Shown here: piece by piece, positions 17,024 to 24,304 of the stretch
Numbering within the stretch: the stretch's first letter is position 1
How the letters are laid out: the number at the start of each line of letters is the position of its first letter
From: J088 sp003695505 [NCBI: Candidatus Dadabacteria bacterium]
GTDB lineage: Bacteria; J088
Assembly (NCBI GenBank): GCA_003695505.1
Contig: RFIY01000146.1
Location: forward strand, 1-32,877
Direction of reading: 5' to 3'
Length of the DNA stretch: 32,877 nucleotides
Translations under genes and position numbers: made by a program
Notes under the pieces: model-generated
The model's input: only the letters and a program-made list of their open reading frames with translations
What the model was told of the DNA's origin: nothing
Databases searched by the model: none

Positions 17024-17491
17024 ATGACCCGACTCCAACCCGGCCAGCCGGCGCCCGAAATCCGGCTGCTCGATCAGGATCAGAACGCCTTCCAGCTCTC
17101 GTCTCTGCGCGGCCGGACGGTGCTGATCTATTTCTATCCAAAAGCAGATACACCCGGTTGCACGACCCAGTCGCGCGCGCTTCAGGATGCACTGCCGGAA
17201 CTCGAGGCTCGCGGCGTTACCGTCGTGGGTATCAGCCCCGATGAGCCAGAAAAGCTTCGCGCGTTCGCAGACAAGTACGGCCTGACATTTCGCCTGCTAT
17301 CCGACCCAGATCATGAGGTCGCCGAGCAATGGGGCACATGGGGCGAAAAAAAGATGTATGGGCGCAGTTACATGGGGATCATTCGGTCGATGTTTCTTGT
17401 TGACCCCGAAGGCAACCTTCAGGGCGTATGGTACAAGATTTCCCCGAAGAAAACCGTGCCGACTGCACTGAAGGCGCTCGATCAATCCTGA
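17024..17491 (+). CDS. bcp: Bcp-type peroxiredoxin (thiol peroxidase) with a single cysteine
   Basis: The protein has 155 residues from ATG 17024, with AAAGG 8 nt upstream; longer upstream reading frame is not coding. It is a thioredoxin-fold peroxiredoxin of the AhpC-TSA/Bcp group that reduces H2O2 and organic hydroperoxides in the cytoplasm. The peroxidatic motif is ADTPGC46TTQS. The resolving cysteine found five residues later in many Bcp proteins is a serine here, and C46 is the only cysteine in the protein, so it must be recycled as a 1-Cys enzyme. The C-terminal YMGIIRSMFLVDPEG and KTVPTALKAL are typical. The last 10 nt overlap the convergent EXPERA-like gene. Confidence 0.94.
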   Translation: MTRLQPGQPAPEIRLLDQDQNAFQLSSLRGRTVLIYFYPKADTPGCTTQSRALQDALPELEARGVTVVGISPDEPEKLRAFADKYGLTFRLLSDPDHEVAEQWGTWGEKKMYGRSYMGIIRSMFLVDPEGNLQGVWYKISPKKTVPTALKALDQS

Positions 17492-18180
17492 CTGCGGAGT
17501 ACGCGGCGCCCCCAGCACAGCACGGCGACCGGAAACACCAGCCAGGGCGCGTTCGCCAGCACGAACTTCACGCCGACGTCGAATACCCTTGTCGTGTCGA
17601 CGTTCGGACATCCGGCAACGATCTCGCTGCCAAAATACAGGCTGGTCGCGTACAGATGCACGACCGCCTGCGCCATCCAGAGCAGCACCGCCTCGCGACG
17701 CTGGCGTGGCCGTCGGTGCCACAGCCACAATCCGGCCAGGCCGACGATGCCATTGCAGACAGACAGTAGCTCCATGACCCAAAGTACCGGGTCGGTCGTT
17801 CCATAACGCAGGTCGCCACCGTCGATATAGGCCCACCAGGGGTACGCCCACGCACTGTTCGCGGACGCAATGATCGCGTCACGCAGCAAAAGCCAGCCCA
17901 GCTCCCAGGTCAGGTGCGTCAGGCTGGTCAGCCAGACCCACGCACGCACCGTCCACTCCAGGCGGTGTGGCTGCCCCTTGCCGACCACACCGGGAACCAG
18001 CAACAGTGCCCAGATCCCACTCGCGTAAACAGCGGCCAGCATATCGGCGACCGCGCGACGATCCACACCGGCGTTGAACACACACGCCGCTGCCACCGGG
18101 AAGGCTACAGCGATCAGCCCCGCCAGACTCAGTTGCACGCGGCGCAGCGCTCGTGGAATGGCATGGTGCCTGATCTTCAC
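17482..18180 (-). CDS. EXPERA-family membrane protein, emopamil-binding-protein (sterol isomerase)-like
   Basis: The protein has 232 residues with about five membrane helices, starting at GTG 18180. The pattern matches eukaryotic EBP (3-beta-hydroxysteroid delta8-delta7 isomerase). H89-x3-E93 in THLTWELGWL corresponds to EBP H76-x3-E80; E137 in MELLSVCNG corresponds to E122; N210-x2-W213 in LANAPW corresponds to N193-x2-W196. The spacing around DLRYGTTDP and HLYATSLYFGSEI also fits. These residues form the EBP active site, so an isomerase acting on a sterol or other polycyclic lipid is conceivable; the family also includes non-enzymatic lipid-binding members. The gene overlaps the upstream TPR gene by GTGA and overlaps bcp tail to tail by 10 nt. 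No sterol-pathway gene is visible nearby. Confidence 0.65.
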   Translation of the reverse strand: MKIRHHAIPRALRRVQLSLAGLIAVAFPVAAACVFNAGVDRRAVADMLAAVYASGIWALLLVPGVVGKGQPHRLEWTVRAWVWLTSLTHLTWELGWLLLRDAIIASANSAWAYPWWAYIDGGDLRYGTTDPVLWVMELLSVCNGIVGLAGLWLWHRRPRQRREAVLLWMAQAVVHLYATSLYFGSEIVAGCPNVDTTRVFDVGVKFVLANAPWLVFPVAVLCWGRRVLRSQD

Positions 18181-18815
18181 GGTTCGACAATCAACGTATC
18201 GTCACCGAGCGCCGTGAGCAGATTCGTTCGGATCGTACGCGCGCGCAATTCGGCCTGTTCCGCCTCGGCAATGCGCCCAATGCCGCGCAACAGGACCGAG
18301 AGATGGTCGAGCGCCTCGGCCACGGCCGGGTGCGCGCCACCCCATAACTGCGTTCGAATCGTGATGGCCTGAAGGTAGAGCTGCTCCGCCTCGTCTGCGC
18401 GTTTCTGATCGGCGCACAGATCCCCGAGCATGACCAGGCTCGTCGCAAGATCGGGATCCCACGACCCGTTGATGCGCTCAAGGATGTCGATACTCCAGCG
18501 CAACAGGGCCTCCGCCTCCTCCTTCCTCCCCTGTATACGGTGCAAATCCGCAAGGAAGCGCAAGTCGCGTGCGACGTCCGGATGGTCGATTCCACCGCTG
18601 CGACGTATGGTTTCGCGCAGCGCACTCCGGATCTGTTCCTCCGCCAGCCCAAGCTCGGCGTCGACTCCGAGCGCCGTCGCGCGTTTCTGGTGCAGCTCCG
18701 CGGAGCGCCGCAACGCGTCCGGCTCCAGGGATTGCGCCCGCGCGCCACACCATCCCGCCGCGGCAATGAGTATTGGCACGGAAACCTGAAAGAGACTCGG
18801 CCTGCTCAGTTTCAT
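18177..18815 (-). CDS. secreted TPR-repeat protein
   Basis: The protein has 212 residues from ATG 18815. A signal peptide covers about residues 1-27 (MKLSRPS, then a hydrophobic core ending near GARAQS). The rest is made of three to four tetratricopeptide repeats of the kinesin-light-chain type. Each carries paired helices with HPDVARDLRFLADLHRIQGR-like, DLATSLVMLGDLCADQKR-like and HPAVAEALDHLSVLLRGIGR-like stretches and A-x3-Y/R-x2-A spacing. It is therefore a periplasmic or envelope-facing protein scaffold with no catalytic motif. The frame stays open further upstream, but that extension lacks a hydrophobic signal and lies over the plus-strand DnaJ gene, so it is not used. It is the first gene of a two-gene unit with the EXPERA-like gene. 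Confidence 0.85.
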   Translation of the reverse strand: MKLSRPSLFQVSVPILIAAAGWCGARAQSLEPDALRRSAELHQKRATALGVDAELGLAEEQIRSALRETIRRSGGIDHPDVARDLRFLADLHRIQGRKEEAEALLRWSIDILERINGSWDPDLATSLVMLGDLCADQKRADEAEQLYLQAITIRTQLWGGAHPAVAEALDHLSVLLRGIGRIAEAEQAELRARTIRTNLLTALGDDTLIVEP

Positions 18816-18834
18816 ACCGTCTTTGTGACCATTC

Positions 18835-18862
18835 GGTATAATCAACGTGCAAATCGTACCAA
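18835..18862 (-). promoter_or_regulatory. possible promoter of the TPR/EXPERA unit
   Basis: On the minus strand TTGGTA (18862-18857) and TATACC (18840-18835) are 16 nt apart. The -10 lies about 20 nt before ATG 18815. It overlaps the -10-like TATAAT of the divergent DnaJ gene, so the two promoters would be back to back and could interfere. Confidence 0.4.
18837..18842 (+). promoter_or_regulatory. consensus -10 box upstream of the DnaJ-domain gene
   Basis: A perfect TATAAT lies 68 nt before GTG 18910. A good -35 at 16-18 nt is missing (ATACCG at that position). A GGGAGG at 18888-18893 is the only Shine-Dalgarno-like sequence, but it is 16 nt from the GTG. Confidence 0.4.
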
Positions 18863-18909
18863 CAGGATAGCCCGAAATCGAGGCATAGGGAGGCATACGG
18901 GCAGTCAGC

Positions 18910-20523
18910 GTGGTCACCACCCAAACAAACAAGGTTCCTGAATCCGGCGCGCTCGACGAACATTCCGGCCAGACACTCCTGCGCGAACTGATCTGGTCCG
19001 GGACGTCTGCGACGATCATTCTGCAGCAGGAGCGTAGCAAGCTGGCGCTGTACCTGCGCTCGGGAACGCCCGCAGGCGCCAAGAGCAATATACCCTCTCA
19101 AACCCTGGTGCGCCTTGCCCATCGATACAATTTGATCACGGACCAGCAATTGAAAGCTGTCGTTCAGGCGCTGAATGAAGGGACCACGAACAAGCAGGGC
19201 GAATTGATGATTCGCGAAGGACTCGCACCAGAGCGCCTGAACCAGCTACTGGAGCGGCAAACGGCTGCACGATTCGCCGCAATGATGCTCTGGAAAACCG
19301 GCCGCTTCCGCATCAAGCGCGAACTTCCGACAGAGATTCCCGGCGTGCCGTGTGGGGTTATTGACGCATACTTTGAATACGCGAGAGAGCGCTGGACGCC
19401 TGCTTCGCTGATCGAGGCCGCCAACTCACTAACCGAGGTCGTTGTTCAAATCCCCGCCAACCTTCCGGCGCACCTGCGTCAGGAATTGAACGCACACCCA
19501 GTCGCCAGCGCGTGGCTGGCGCGGCTCTCCGGGCAGCCGGCCCCCCTCGTGAAGATCGCGGGCGCACCGTCGCGGCAAACGGCGCGGCACTGGCTGCTCG
19601 TCGATGCGCTCCGTTCACTTGGCGTGCTCGTTGTTGCTGAAGATACCTCCGGGACAAGTCCAGCAGGCGGATCCCAGCCGGTCGCGCGCGATACGTCGAG
19701 GCCCCTGCCCGAAACCGTTCACGCCACCGCCGTCGGCGCAGGGCGCGGAGCAACAGCGGATACCGCCGGCGTCGACGCCGCTCAGTCGCGACCTTCATCT
19801 GCGACACCCGAAGACGACGGTGCACGTCTGGATGAGCGACAGGACAACCCTGAGCTTGACGCGAAGTACGAAGAAATGCGTGAACAAAACTGGTTCGAGA
19901 TTCTCGGGTTACCGCTGGACGCGACAGCGCGCGACGTCAAAAAAGCATACTTCCGGCTTGCCAAGGAATACCATCCCGATCGGTTCTTCGATCAGAAGAC
20001 GCGACGCCCCAGCCACAGTGCCGAGAAGATATTTTCTTTGATCAACCAGGCCTATGAGACGCTCCGTGATGATGCTGAACGAGAGCGCTACCGCGACTAC
20101 CTGGAACGCGGCACAACCGAAGAAGAAGAAATGCGCCGCGCTGAGGCCATCCTGACCAGTGAAGTCGAATTTCAGAAAGCCCAGGTGCTGATCAAATTGA
20201 AAAAATATGGTGATGCGATCGCCCACCTGCAAGAGGCAATCGCACTACATGATGAACCGGAATATCACGTCAACCTGGCCTGGGCCCGCTTTATGCACGG
20301 CTGGCCCGACGACAAGGCCGCGTGCGACACGGCCATGCTGACCATGAAGGATCTGCTGGAACGAACGGGCAAAGTAAATACGGCAGAAGCCTGGTACCTG
20401 TACGGCCGGATGCAGAAAATCGCCGGGAATACTGGCAGTGCAAAACGTGCCTTCGAGCGCGTTTTGAAACTGGACAAATCACACAAGGACGCACAGCGCG
20501 AACTGAGGGTGCTCGGCGACTGA
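18910..20523 (+). CDS. PATAN (DUF4388)-DnaJ-TPR three-domain protein
   Basis: The protein has 537 residues. Residues about 20-160 look like a DUF4388/PATAN domain: a strand pattern with ERSKLALYLRSGTPAGAK, then helices around LITDQQLKAVV and GELMIREGLAPERLNQLL, ending in LWKTGRFRIKREL. A Pro/Ala/Thr-rich linker at about 250-320 follows. A J-domain at about 325-400 starts at NWFEILGLPLDATARDV and has the intact H355-P-D motif. The C-terminal 130 residues are TPR-like (YHVNLAWARFMHG, EAWYLYGRMQKIAG). The J-domain should stimulate an Hsp70 ATPase. Such combinations are characteristic of myxobacteria and relatives, where PATAN domains occur in signalling proteins. GTG 18910 is the only start after the in-frame stop at 18886. 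The protein is probably cytoplasmic; its Hsp70 partner and client are unknown. Confidence 0.85.
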   Translation: MVTTQTNKVPESGALDEHSGQTLLRELIWSGTSATIILQQERSKLALYLRSGTPAGAKSNIPSQTLVRLAHRYNLITDQQLKAVVQALNEGTTNKQGELMIREGLAPERLNQLLERQTAARFAAMMLWKTGRFRIKRELPTEIPGVPCGVIDAYFEYARERWTPASLIEAANSLTEVVVQIPANLPAHLRQELNAHPVASAWLARLSGQPAPLVKIAGAPSRQTARHWLLVDALRSLGVLVVAEDTSGTSPAGGSQPVARDTSRPLPETVHATAVGAGRGATADTAGVDAAQSRPSSATPEDDGARLDERQDNPELDAKYEEMREQNWFEILGLPLDATARDVKKAYFRLAKEYHPDRFFDQKTRRPSHSAEKIFSLINQAYETLRDDAERERYRDYLERGTTEEEEMRRAEAILTSEVEFQKAQVLIKLKKYGDAIAHLQEAIALHDEPEYHVNLAWARFMHGWPDDKAACDTAMLTMKDLLERTGKVNTAEAWYLYGRMQKIAGNTGSAKRAFERVLKLDKSHKDAQRELRVLGD

Positions 20524-20530
20524 TTGCAAT

Positions 20531-20560
20531 TTCGCATCCAGCGCGCCCTTCCGCTAAAAT
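20531..20560 (+). promoter_or_regulatory. possible promoter between the DnaJ-domain gene and the aminotransferase gene
   Basis: TTCGCA (20531-20536) and TAAAAT (20555-20560) are 18 nt apart in the 88-nt gap. A 6-bp inverted repeat ATTGAA/TTCAAT (20568-20573 and 20580-20585) lies just downstream in the leader. It may give the aminotransferase gene its own transcription start. Confidence 0.35.
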
Positions 20561-20611
20561 CAATAGGATTGAATCGACCTTCAATTCTCCGCGAAAGCTG
20601 CTGCACATCCA

Positions 20612-21550
20612 ATGAGCGTTCAGGCGACATACCTCTGGTTCGACGGCGAACTACGTCCGTGGGACGACGGGCGCATCCATCTGTTGACACACACCCTGCA
20701 CTACGGACTGGGCGTCTTTGAAGGCACGCGCGCGTACGTTCAGGACGACGGCTCGACGGCGGTATTCAGGCTTGACGATCACCTCGCCCGCCTGCGCCGA
20801 TCCGCGAAAATCTTGCAGATCGACATCCCGTTCACGCAACAGCAACTCCACGATGCCACGGTCGAGGTCATCGCGGCCAACGAGCTGACGTCGTGCTATT
20901 TGCGCCACATCGCCTTTATCGGGGAAGGCGCGATGGGCCTCCATCCGCAGAACAACCCGATCCGTACCGCCATTCTGGCATGGCCGTGGGGCGCCTACCT
21001 TGGTGAGGACGGCCTGAAAAAAGGCATTCGCTGCAAGATCAGCAGCTTTGTACGGCATTTTCCCAATTCGTCGATGTCACAGGCCAAGGCCACAGGGAAC
21101 TACATCAATTCGATCATGGCCAAACGCGAAGTCGTCGCGCTCGGCTACGATGAAGCCATCCTGCTCGACACCGACGGGTTTGTCGCAGAAGGCAGTGGCG
21201 AAAACATCTTCATCGTCCGTGATGGCGTCATCAAGACCCCGCCGCTGGCATCGATCCTGGATGGCATCACGCGCAATACGGTCCTTCAGATTGCCCGCAG
21301 GCGGGGTCTGACGGTTGAACAAACCCGTATCACCCGCGATGAGCTTTACATCGCGGATGAAGCATTTTTCACTGGCACGGCAGCAGAAATCACGCCCATT
21401 CGTGAAGTCGACGACCGCGTCATCGGAGAAGGGCGTCCCGGCCCTGTCACACAACAGATCCAGAGTGACTACTTCGATCTGGTCGAAGGACGTCAGGTCT
21501 ACGATCCGGACTGGCTCGCGACCGTCGATTTCACCGGCGCCACCATCTGA
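20612..21550 (+). CDS. ilvE: branched-chain amino acid aminotransferase IlvE
   Basis: The protein has 312 residues and belongs to fold-type IV PLP aminotransferases. It transfers the amino group between glutamate and the 2-oxo acids of leucine, isoleucine and valine. Family landmarks are the opening LWFDGELRPWDDGRIHLLTH, GLGVFEGTRAY, YLRHIAF, and the PLP lysine K159 in SQAKATGNYINS. Later come GYDEAILLD, GFVAEGSGENIF, LDGITRNTV and GTAAEITPI. ATG 20612 has no clear Shine-Dalgarno sequence. The gene lies 88 nt after the DnaJ-domain gene and 18 nt before the heme A synthase gene; I see no metabolic link among the three. Length and motifs are complete. Confidence 0.96.
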   Translation: MSVQATYLWFDGELRPWDDGRIHLLTHTLHYGLGVFEGTRAYVQDDGSTAVFRLDDHLARLRRSAKILQIDIPFTQQQLHDATVEVIAANELTSCYLRHIAFIGEGAMGLHPQNNPIRTAILAWPWGAYLGEDGLKKGIRCKISSFVRHFPNSSMSQAKATGNYINSIMAKREVVALGYDEAILLDTDGFVAEGSGENIFIVRDGVIKTPPLASILDGITRNTVLQIARRRGLTVEQTRITRDELYIADEAFFTGTAAEITPIREVDDRVIGEGRPGPVTQQIQSDYFDLVEGRQVYDPDWLATVDFTGATI

Positions 21551-21568
21551 AGCCTGACAACGGCGCTC

Positions 21569-22579
21569 ATGAGCCAGCAGAATCATAGACCAGTCGTTCG
21601 CTGGCTATGGGTCATCTACGGGATGATCGTCGGCATGATCGCGTTGGGCGGCATCACCCGCCTGACCGGCTCCGGCCTGTCAATGGTCGAATGGGCGCCA
21701 CTCTTTGGTGTCGTCCCGCCCCTCAACGAAGCGGACTGGCTGGCGACGTTCGCCAAATACAAGCAGTTTCCGCAATACAAGCTGGTCAATCAGTGGATGA
21801 CGCTGGACGATTTCAAGCGGATTTTCTTCTGGGAATACCTGCACCGCGTCTGGGGTCGCCTGATTGGACTCGTCGTGCTGCTGCCGATGCTGTGGTTCTG
21901 GCGGACGGGGCGCCTCGAAGGCACCCCGAAAGGTCGCATCGTCGCGATGTTCTTCCTCGGCGGGTTGCAGGGCGTGGTCGGCTGGATCATGGTCAGGAGC
22001 GGTCTGGTCGATCAGCCCGCCGTCAGCCACATTCGCCTGGCGATTCACCTGCTGCTCGCACTGTTCATTGCCCAGTGGGTACTGTGGCTGATCCTCGACC
22101 TGCAATCCCCGCCGCGCGCCGATGTGCCGTCACGAACACGCAGGATGATCATTGGACTGCTTGTTCTCGTGGTCGTTCAAATCGCCTGGGGCGCATTCGT
22201 AGCGGGCACGCGTGCGGGCTACCTGTTTTCGACCTTTCCCACAATGAATGGCTACTGGTGGCCGCCTGCGCCCCCGGAACAAACCGCGCTGCATGCGCTG
22301 TTCCACGACCCCGCATGGCTGCACGCCACACACCGCTGGCTTGGTCTGCTCGTGTTTGGCCATGCGATCGGAACAGCAATGCGTCTGCGCACCGCCGCGC
22401 CGGGCGCAGCGCGCCTGCTGTTCGCGACCATCAGCGTGCAGGTCGTCCTTGGCATCGCGACCGTCCTCAGCCACGTCCAGATCGGTCTGGCCGTCAGCCA
22501 CCAGCTTGGCGGCGCACTGCTACTGTCAGTCGTCACCTGGCTGTTGTGGCTGACGAAGTCGGAAGCGGCTTCGCGCTGA
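21569..22579 (+). CDS. ctaA: heme A synthase, COX15/CtaA type
   Basis: The protein has 336 residues and about eight membrane helices. It oxidises the methyl group of heme O to the formyl group of heme A for cytochrome c oxidase. The opening GGITRLTGSGLSMVEWAPLF with PPLNEADW and KYKQFPQYK marks the COX15 (type 2, proteobacterial/mitochondrial) form rather than the shorter Bacillus type. Paired heme-binding histidines are present in both halves: EYLHRVWGR and SHIRLAIHL in the first, LHATHRWLG and VSHQLGGALLL in the second. It shows that the organism builds an aa3-type oxidase. No oxidase subunit or ctaB gene lies nearby. The stop is 18 nt from the convergent esterase stop. Confidence 0.95.
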   Translation: MSQQNHRPVVRWLWVIYGMIVGMIALGGITRLTGSGLSMVEWAPLFGVVPPLNEADWLATFAKYKQFPQYKLVNQWMTLDDFKRIFFWEYLHRVWGRLIGLVVLLPMLWFWRTGRLEGTPKGRIVAMFFLGGLQGVVGWIMVRSGLVDQPAVSHIRLAIHLLLALFIAQWVLWLILDLQSPPRADVPSRTRRMIIGLLVLVVVQIAWGAFVAGTRAGYLFSTFPTMNGYWWPPAPPEQTALHALFHDPAWLHATHRWLGLLVFGHAIGTAMRLRTAAPGAARLLFATISVQVVLGIATVLSHVQIGLAVSHQLGGALLLSVVTWLLWLTKSEAASR

Positions 22580-22597
22580 CCGCAGCGCACTCCGGGA

Positions 22598-24304
22598 TCA
22601 ATCTCCCCACAACCGCGACGAATAGCGTTCCAGCGATCCGAAATCATCCGGCAGCCGCTCCATCCAGAATGCGCATTGGGTACGTTTGTATTCGTAGAGC
22701 GGCCCTGCTTGCTCACCGAGCTGAAACGTGACATCTCCCGCATCAAACGGTAACCACTGTGGATCACCATCTCCGTTTGGATCACCGTCTCGTGCAAATC
22801 GCGTCCAGTAGCGTTGCAAGCGTTCGCTGAGGGCAACGATCCGCGCAGCACCGTCGTCGTTGTGAAACAACCAGTTCAACAGGTCGTAGTTTCCAAAAAC
22901 GTACGGTACGTCCATCGAGTGGAATGTCCCCAGATAACGCGCAAGGTCATAGGCATCATCTCCAAGGCGAAACTCGTACAACCAGGTTGCCGCGTGGCGG
23001 GAATGCACCTGCAGCGCAGCGCGAACACTACAGACGAACAGGACATCCCCATCCACATCGAGCCAGAGGCGCCACGGCGATTCGTAGCGTTCCTGAGGGT
23101 AGAGCTCACGCAGGACTCGCGCCTCTTCAGCCGAGAAACGCGTGCCGACGAACCTCCACAAATCGCCCCAGTCCATCCCGCCCAGTGCGCGCAGAATGTC
23201 ATCGAGATGGGGAACCGAGAAATCGTCGGCATTGTAACCGGCAAGGATATCCACCACCTGAACCGTCCCTCGCGTGAACGCTTCCTGCGGTTGCGTTGGC
23301 AGCACCACTCCGTCGACGTGCGGCGAAAAGAAACGGCTGTCCGCAGGATCCACCGCCGCCAACAGTGACTCAGCGGATACCGACCGCAGGCAATCCAGCG
23401 AATCCTGCCCCGTCGCAGGACAACCAAGCTGTTCCAGATACGCGCGCATCCCCGATGCGGCGACCTCTGGCGAGCGTGCGAGGCAATTACCACTCTGTAT
23501 GATCGCCCGCCGAAACAGGCCTTCTGACGCGGGAGACGCGATCAACTCGCAGATCGCCATCGCGCCGGACGACTCGCCGAAGACGGTCACCTGCTCCGGA
23601 TTGCCGCCGAACGCTGCAATGTTGTCGCGAACCCACTCCAGCGCCAGAATTTGATCGAGCAGGCCGAAGGTCCCGTTGGCCTCCTTGCCGGCTCCCGTCA
23701 CCGGGTTGAAGAAGAATCCGAACGGCCCAAGACGGTAGTTGAGCGTCACGACCACGACACCGTGCGCAGCAAGATCGGCGCCGTCATAGAGAAACCAGGA
23801 ACTTCCGCCAAGCTGAAACAGTCCGCCATGGATAAACACCATCACGGGAAGCGGATCTGAAGCTACGGTCGCAGGACGCCAGACGTTCAGAAAAAGGCAG
23901 TCCTCGCTGACGCCGGAAGCCGACAAAAATGCAGTCTCTCCCTGCACACAGTCCGTGCCGTATGAGGTAGCGTCGATATCCGAACTGGAGGCGTATGGAC
24001 GTGGTGCGCGGAACCGATTCTCTCTGCCGGTATCCCTACCATACTGGATCCCCAGCCAGGCACAACTGGATGACCGGCCGGCCTTTCCATAAAGGGTACC
24101 CGACGTCGTGCGCACCGGCTCGGTGCAGGGAAAGCCACCATTCGCCGTTTCGTGCGGAACCGCATCCGCACATGCCGTGACGAAAACCAGCCACGACAAT
24201 GCGACAATCCGTCGCGACCGGGTCTGGGCTGTTGCACAGTTCAGTCGTACCCTGGCGTCGTACGTTGAGCCAGCGCGCTTCTTACTCGTCGAGCACACAC
24301 TCAC
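22598..24304 (-). CDS. type-B carboxylesterase lipoprotein
   Basis: The protein is an alpha/beta hydrolase of the carboxylesterase/cholinesterase family, 568 residues from GTG 24304, which has AAGGAG 9 nt upstream. GTG 24310 is also in frame but only 3 nt from it. Numbered from 24310, the landmarks are SEDCLFLNVWRP (about 135-146), the oxyanion-hole HGG (161-163) and the nucleophile elbow G245-E-S247-S-G. The catalytic histidine is probably in FHSMDVPYVFGN. A hydrophobic segment ending in VTAC47 suggests lipid attachment, though about 33 residues precede it, unusually many for a lipoprotein signal. It should hydrolyse esters at the envelope; the substrate is unknown. It overlaps the propeller gene upstream by 23 nt, so the two are cotranscribed. 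It belongs to the left arm of the TetR-centred locus. Confidence 0.88.
   Translation of the reverse strand: MSVCSTSKKRAGSTYDARVRLNCATAQTRSRRIVALSWLVFVTACADAVPHETANGGFPCTEPVRTTSGTLYGKAGRSSSCAWLGIQYGRDTGRENRFRAPRPYASSSDIDATSYGTDCVQGETAFLSASGVSEDCLFLNVWRPATVASDPLPVMVFIHGGLFQLGGSSWFLYDGADLAAHGVVVVTLNYRLGPFGFFFNPVTGAGKEANGTFGLLDQILALEWVRDNIAAFGGNPEQVTVFGESSGAMAICELIASPASEGLFRRAIIQSGNCLARSPEVAASGMRAYLEQLGCPATGQDSLDCLRSVSAESLLAAVDPADSRFFSPHVDGVVLPTQPQEAFTRGTVQVVDILAGYNADDFSVPHLDDILRALGGMDWGDLWRFVGTRFSAEEARVLRELYPQERYESPWRLWLDVDGDVLFVCSVRAALQVHSRHAATWLYEFRLGDDAYDLARYLGTFHSMDVPYVFGNYDLLNWLFHNDDGAARIVALSERLQRYWTRFARDGDPNGDGDPQWLPFDAGDVTFQLGEQAGPLYEYKRTQCAFWMERLPDDFGSLERYSSRLWGD

Noticed and set aside
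18816-19088. N-terminal extension of the secreted TPR protein
   Set aside because: It overlaps the start of the plus-strand DnaJ-domain gene and would bury the clear signal peptide that begins at 18815.
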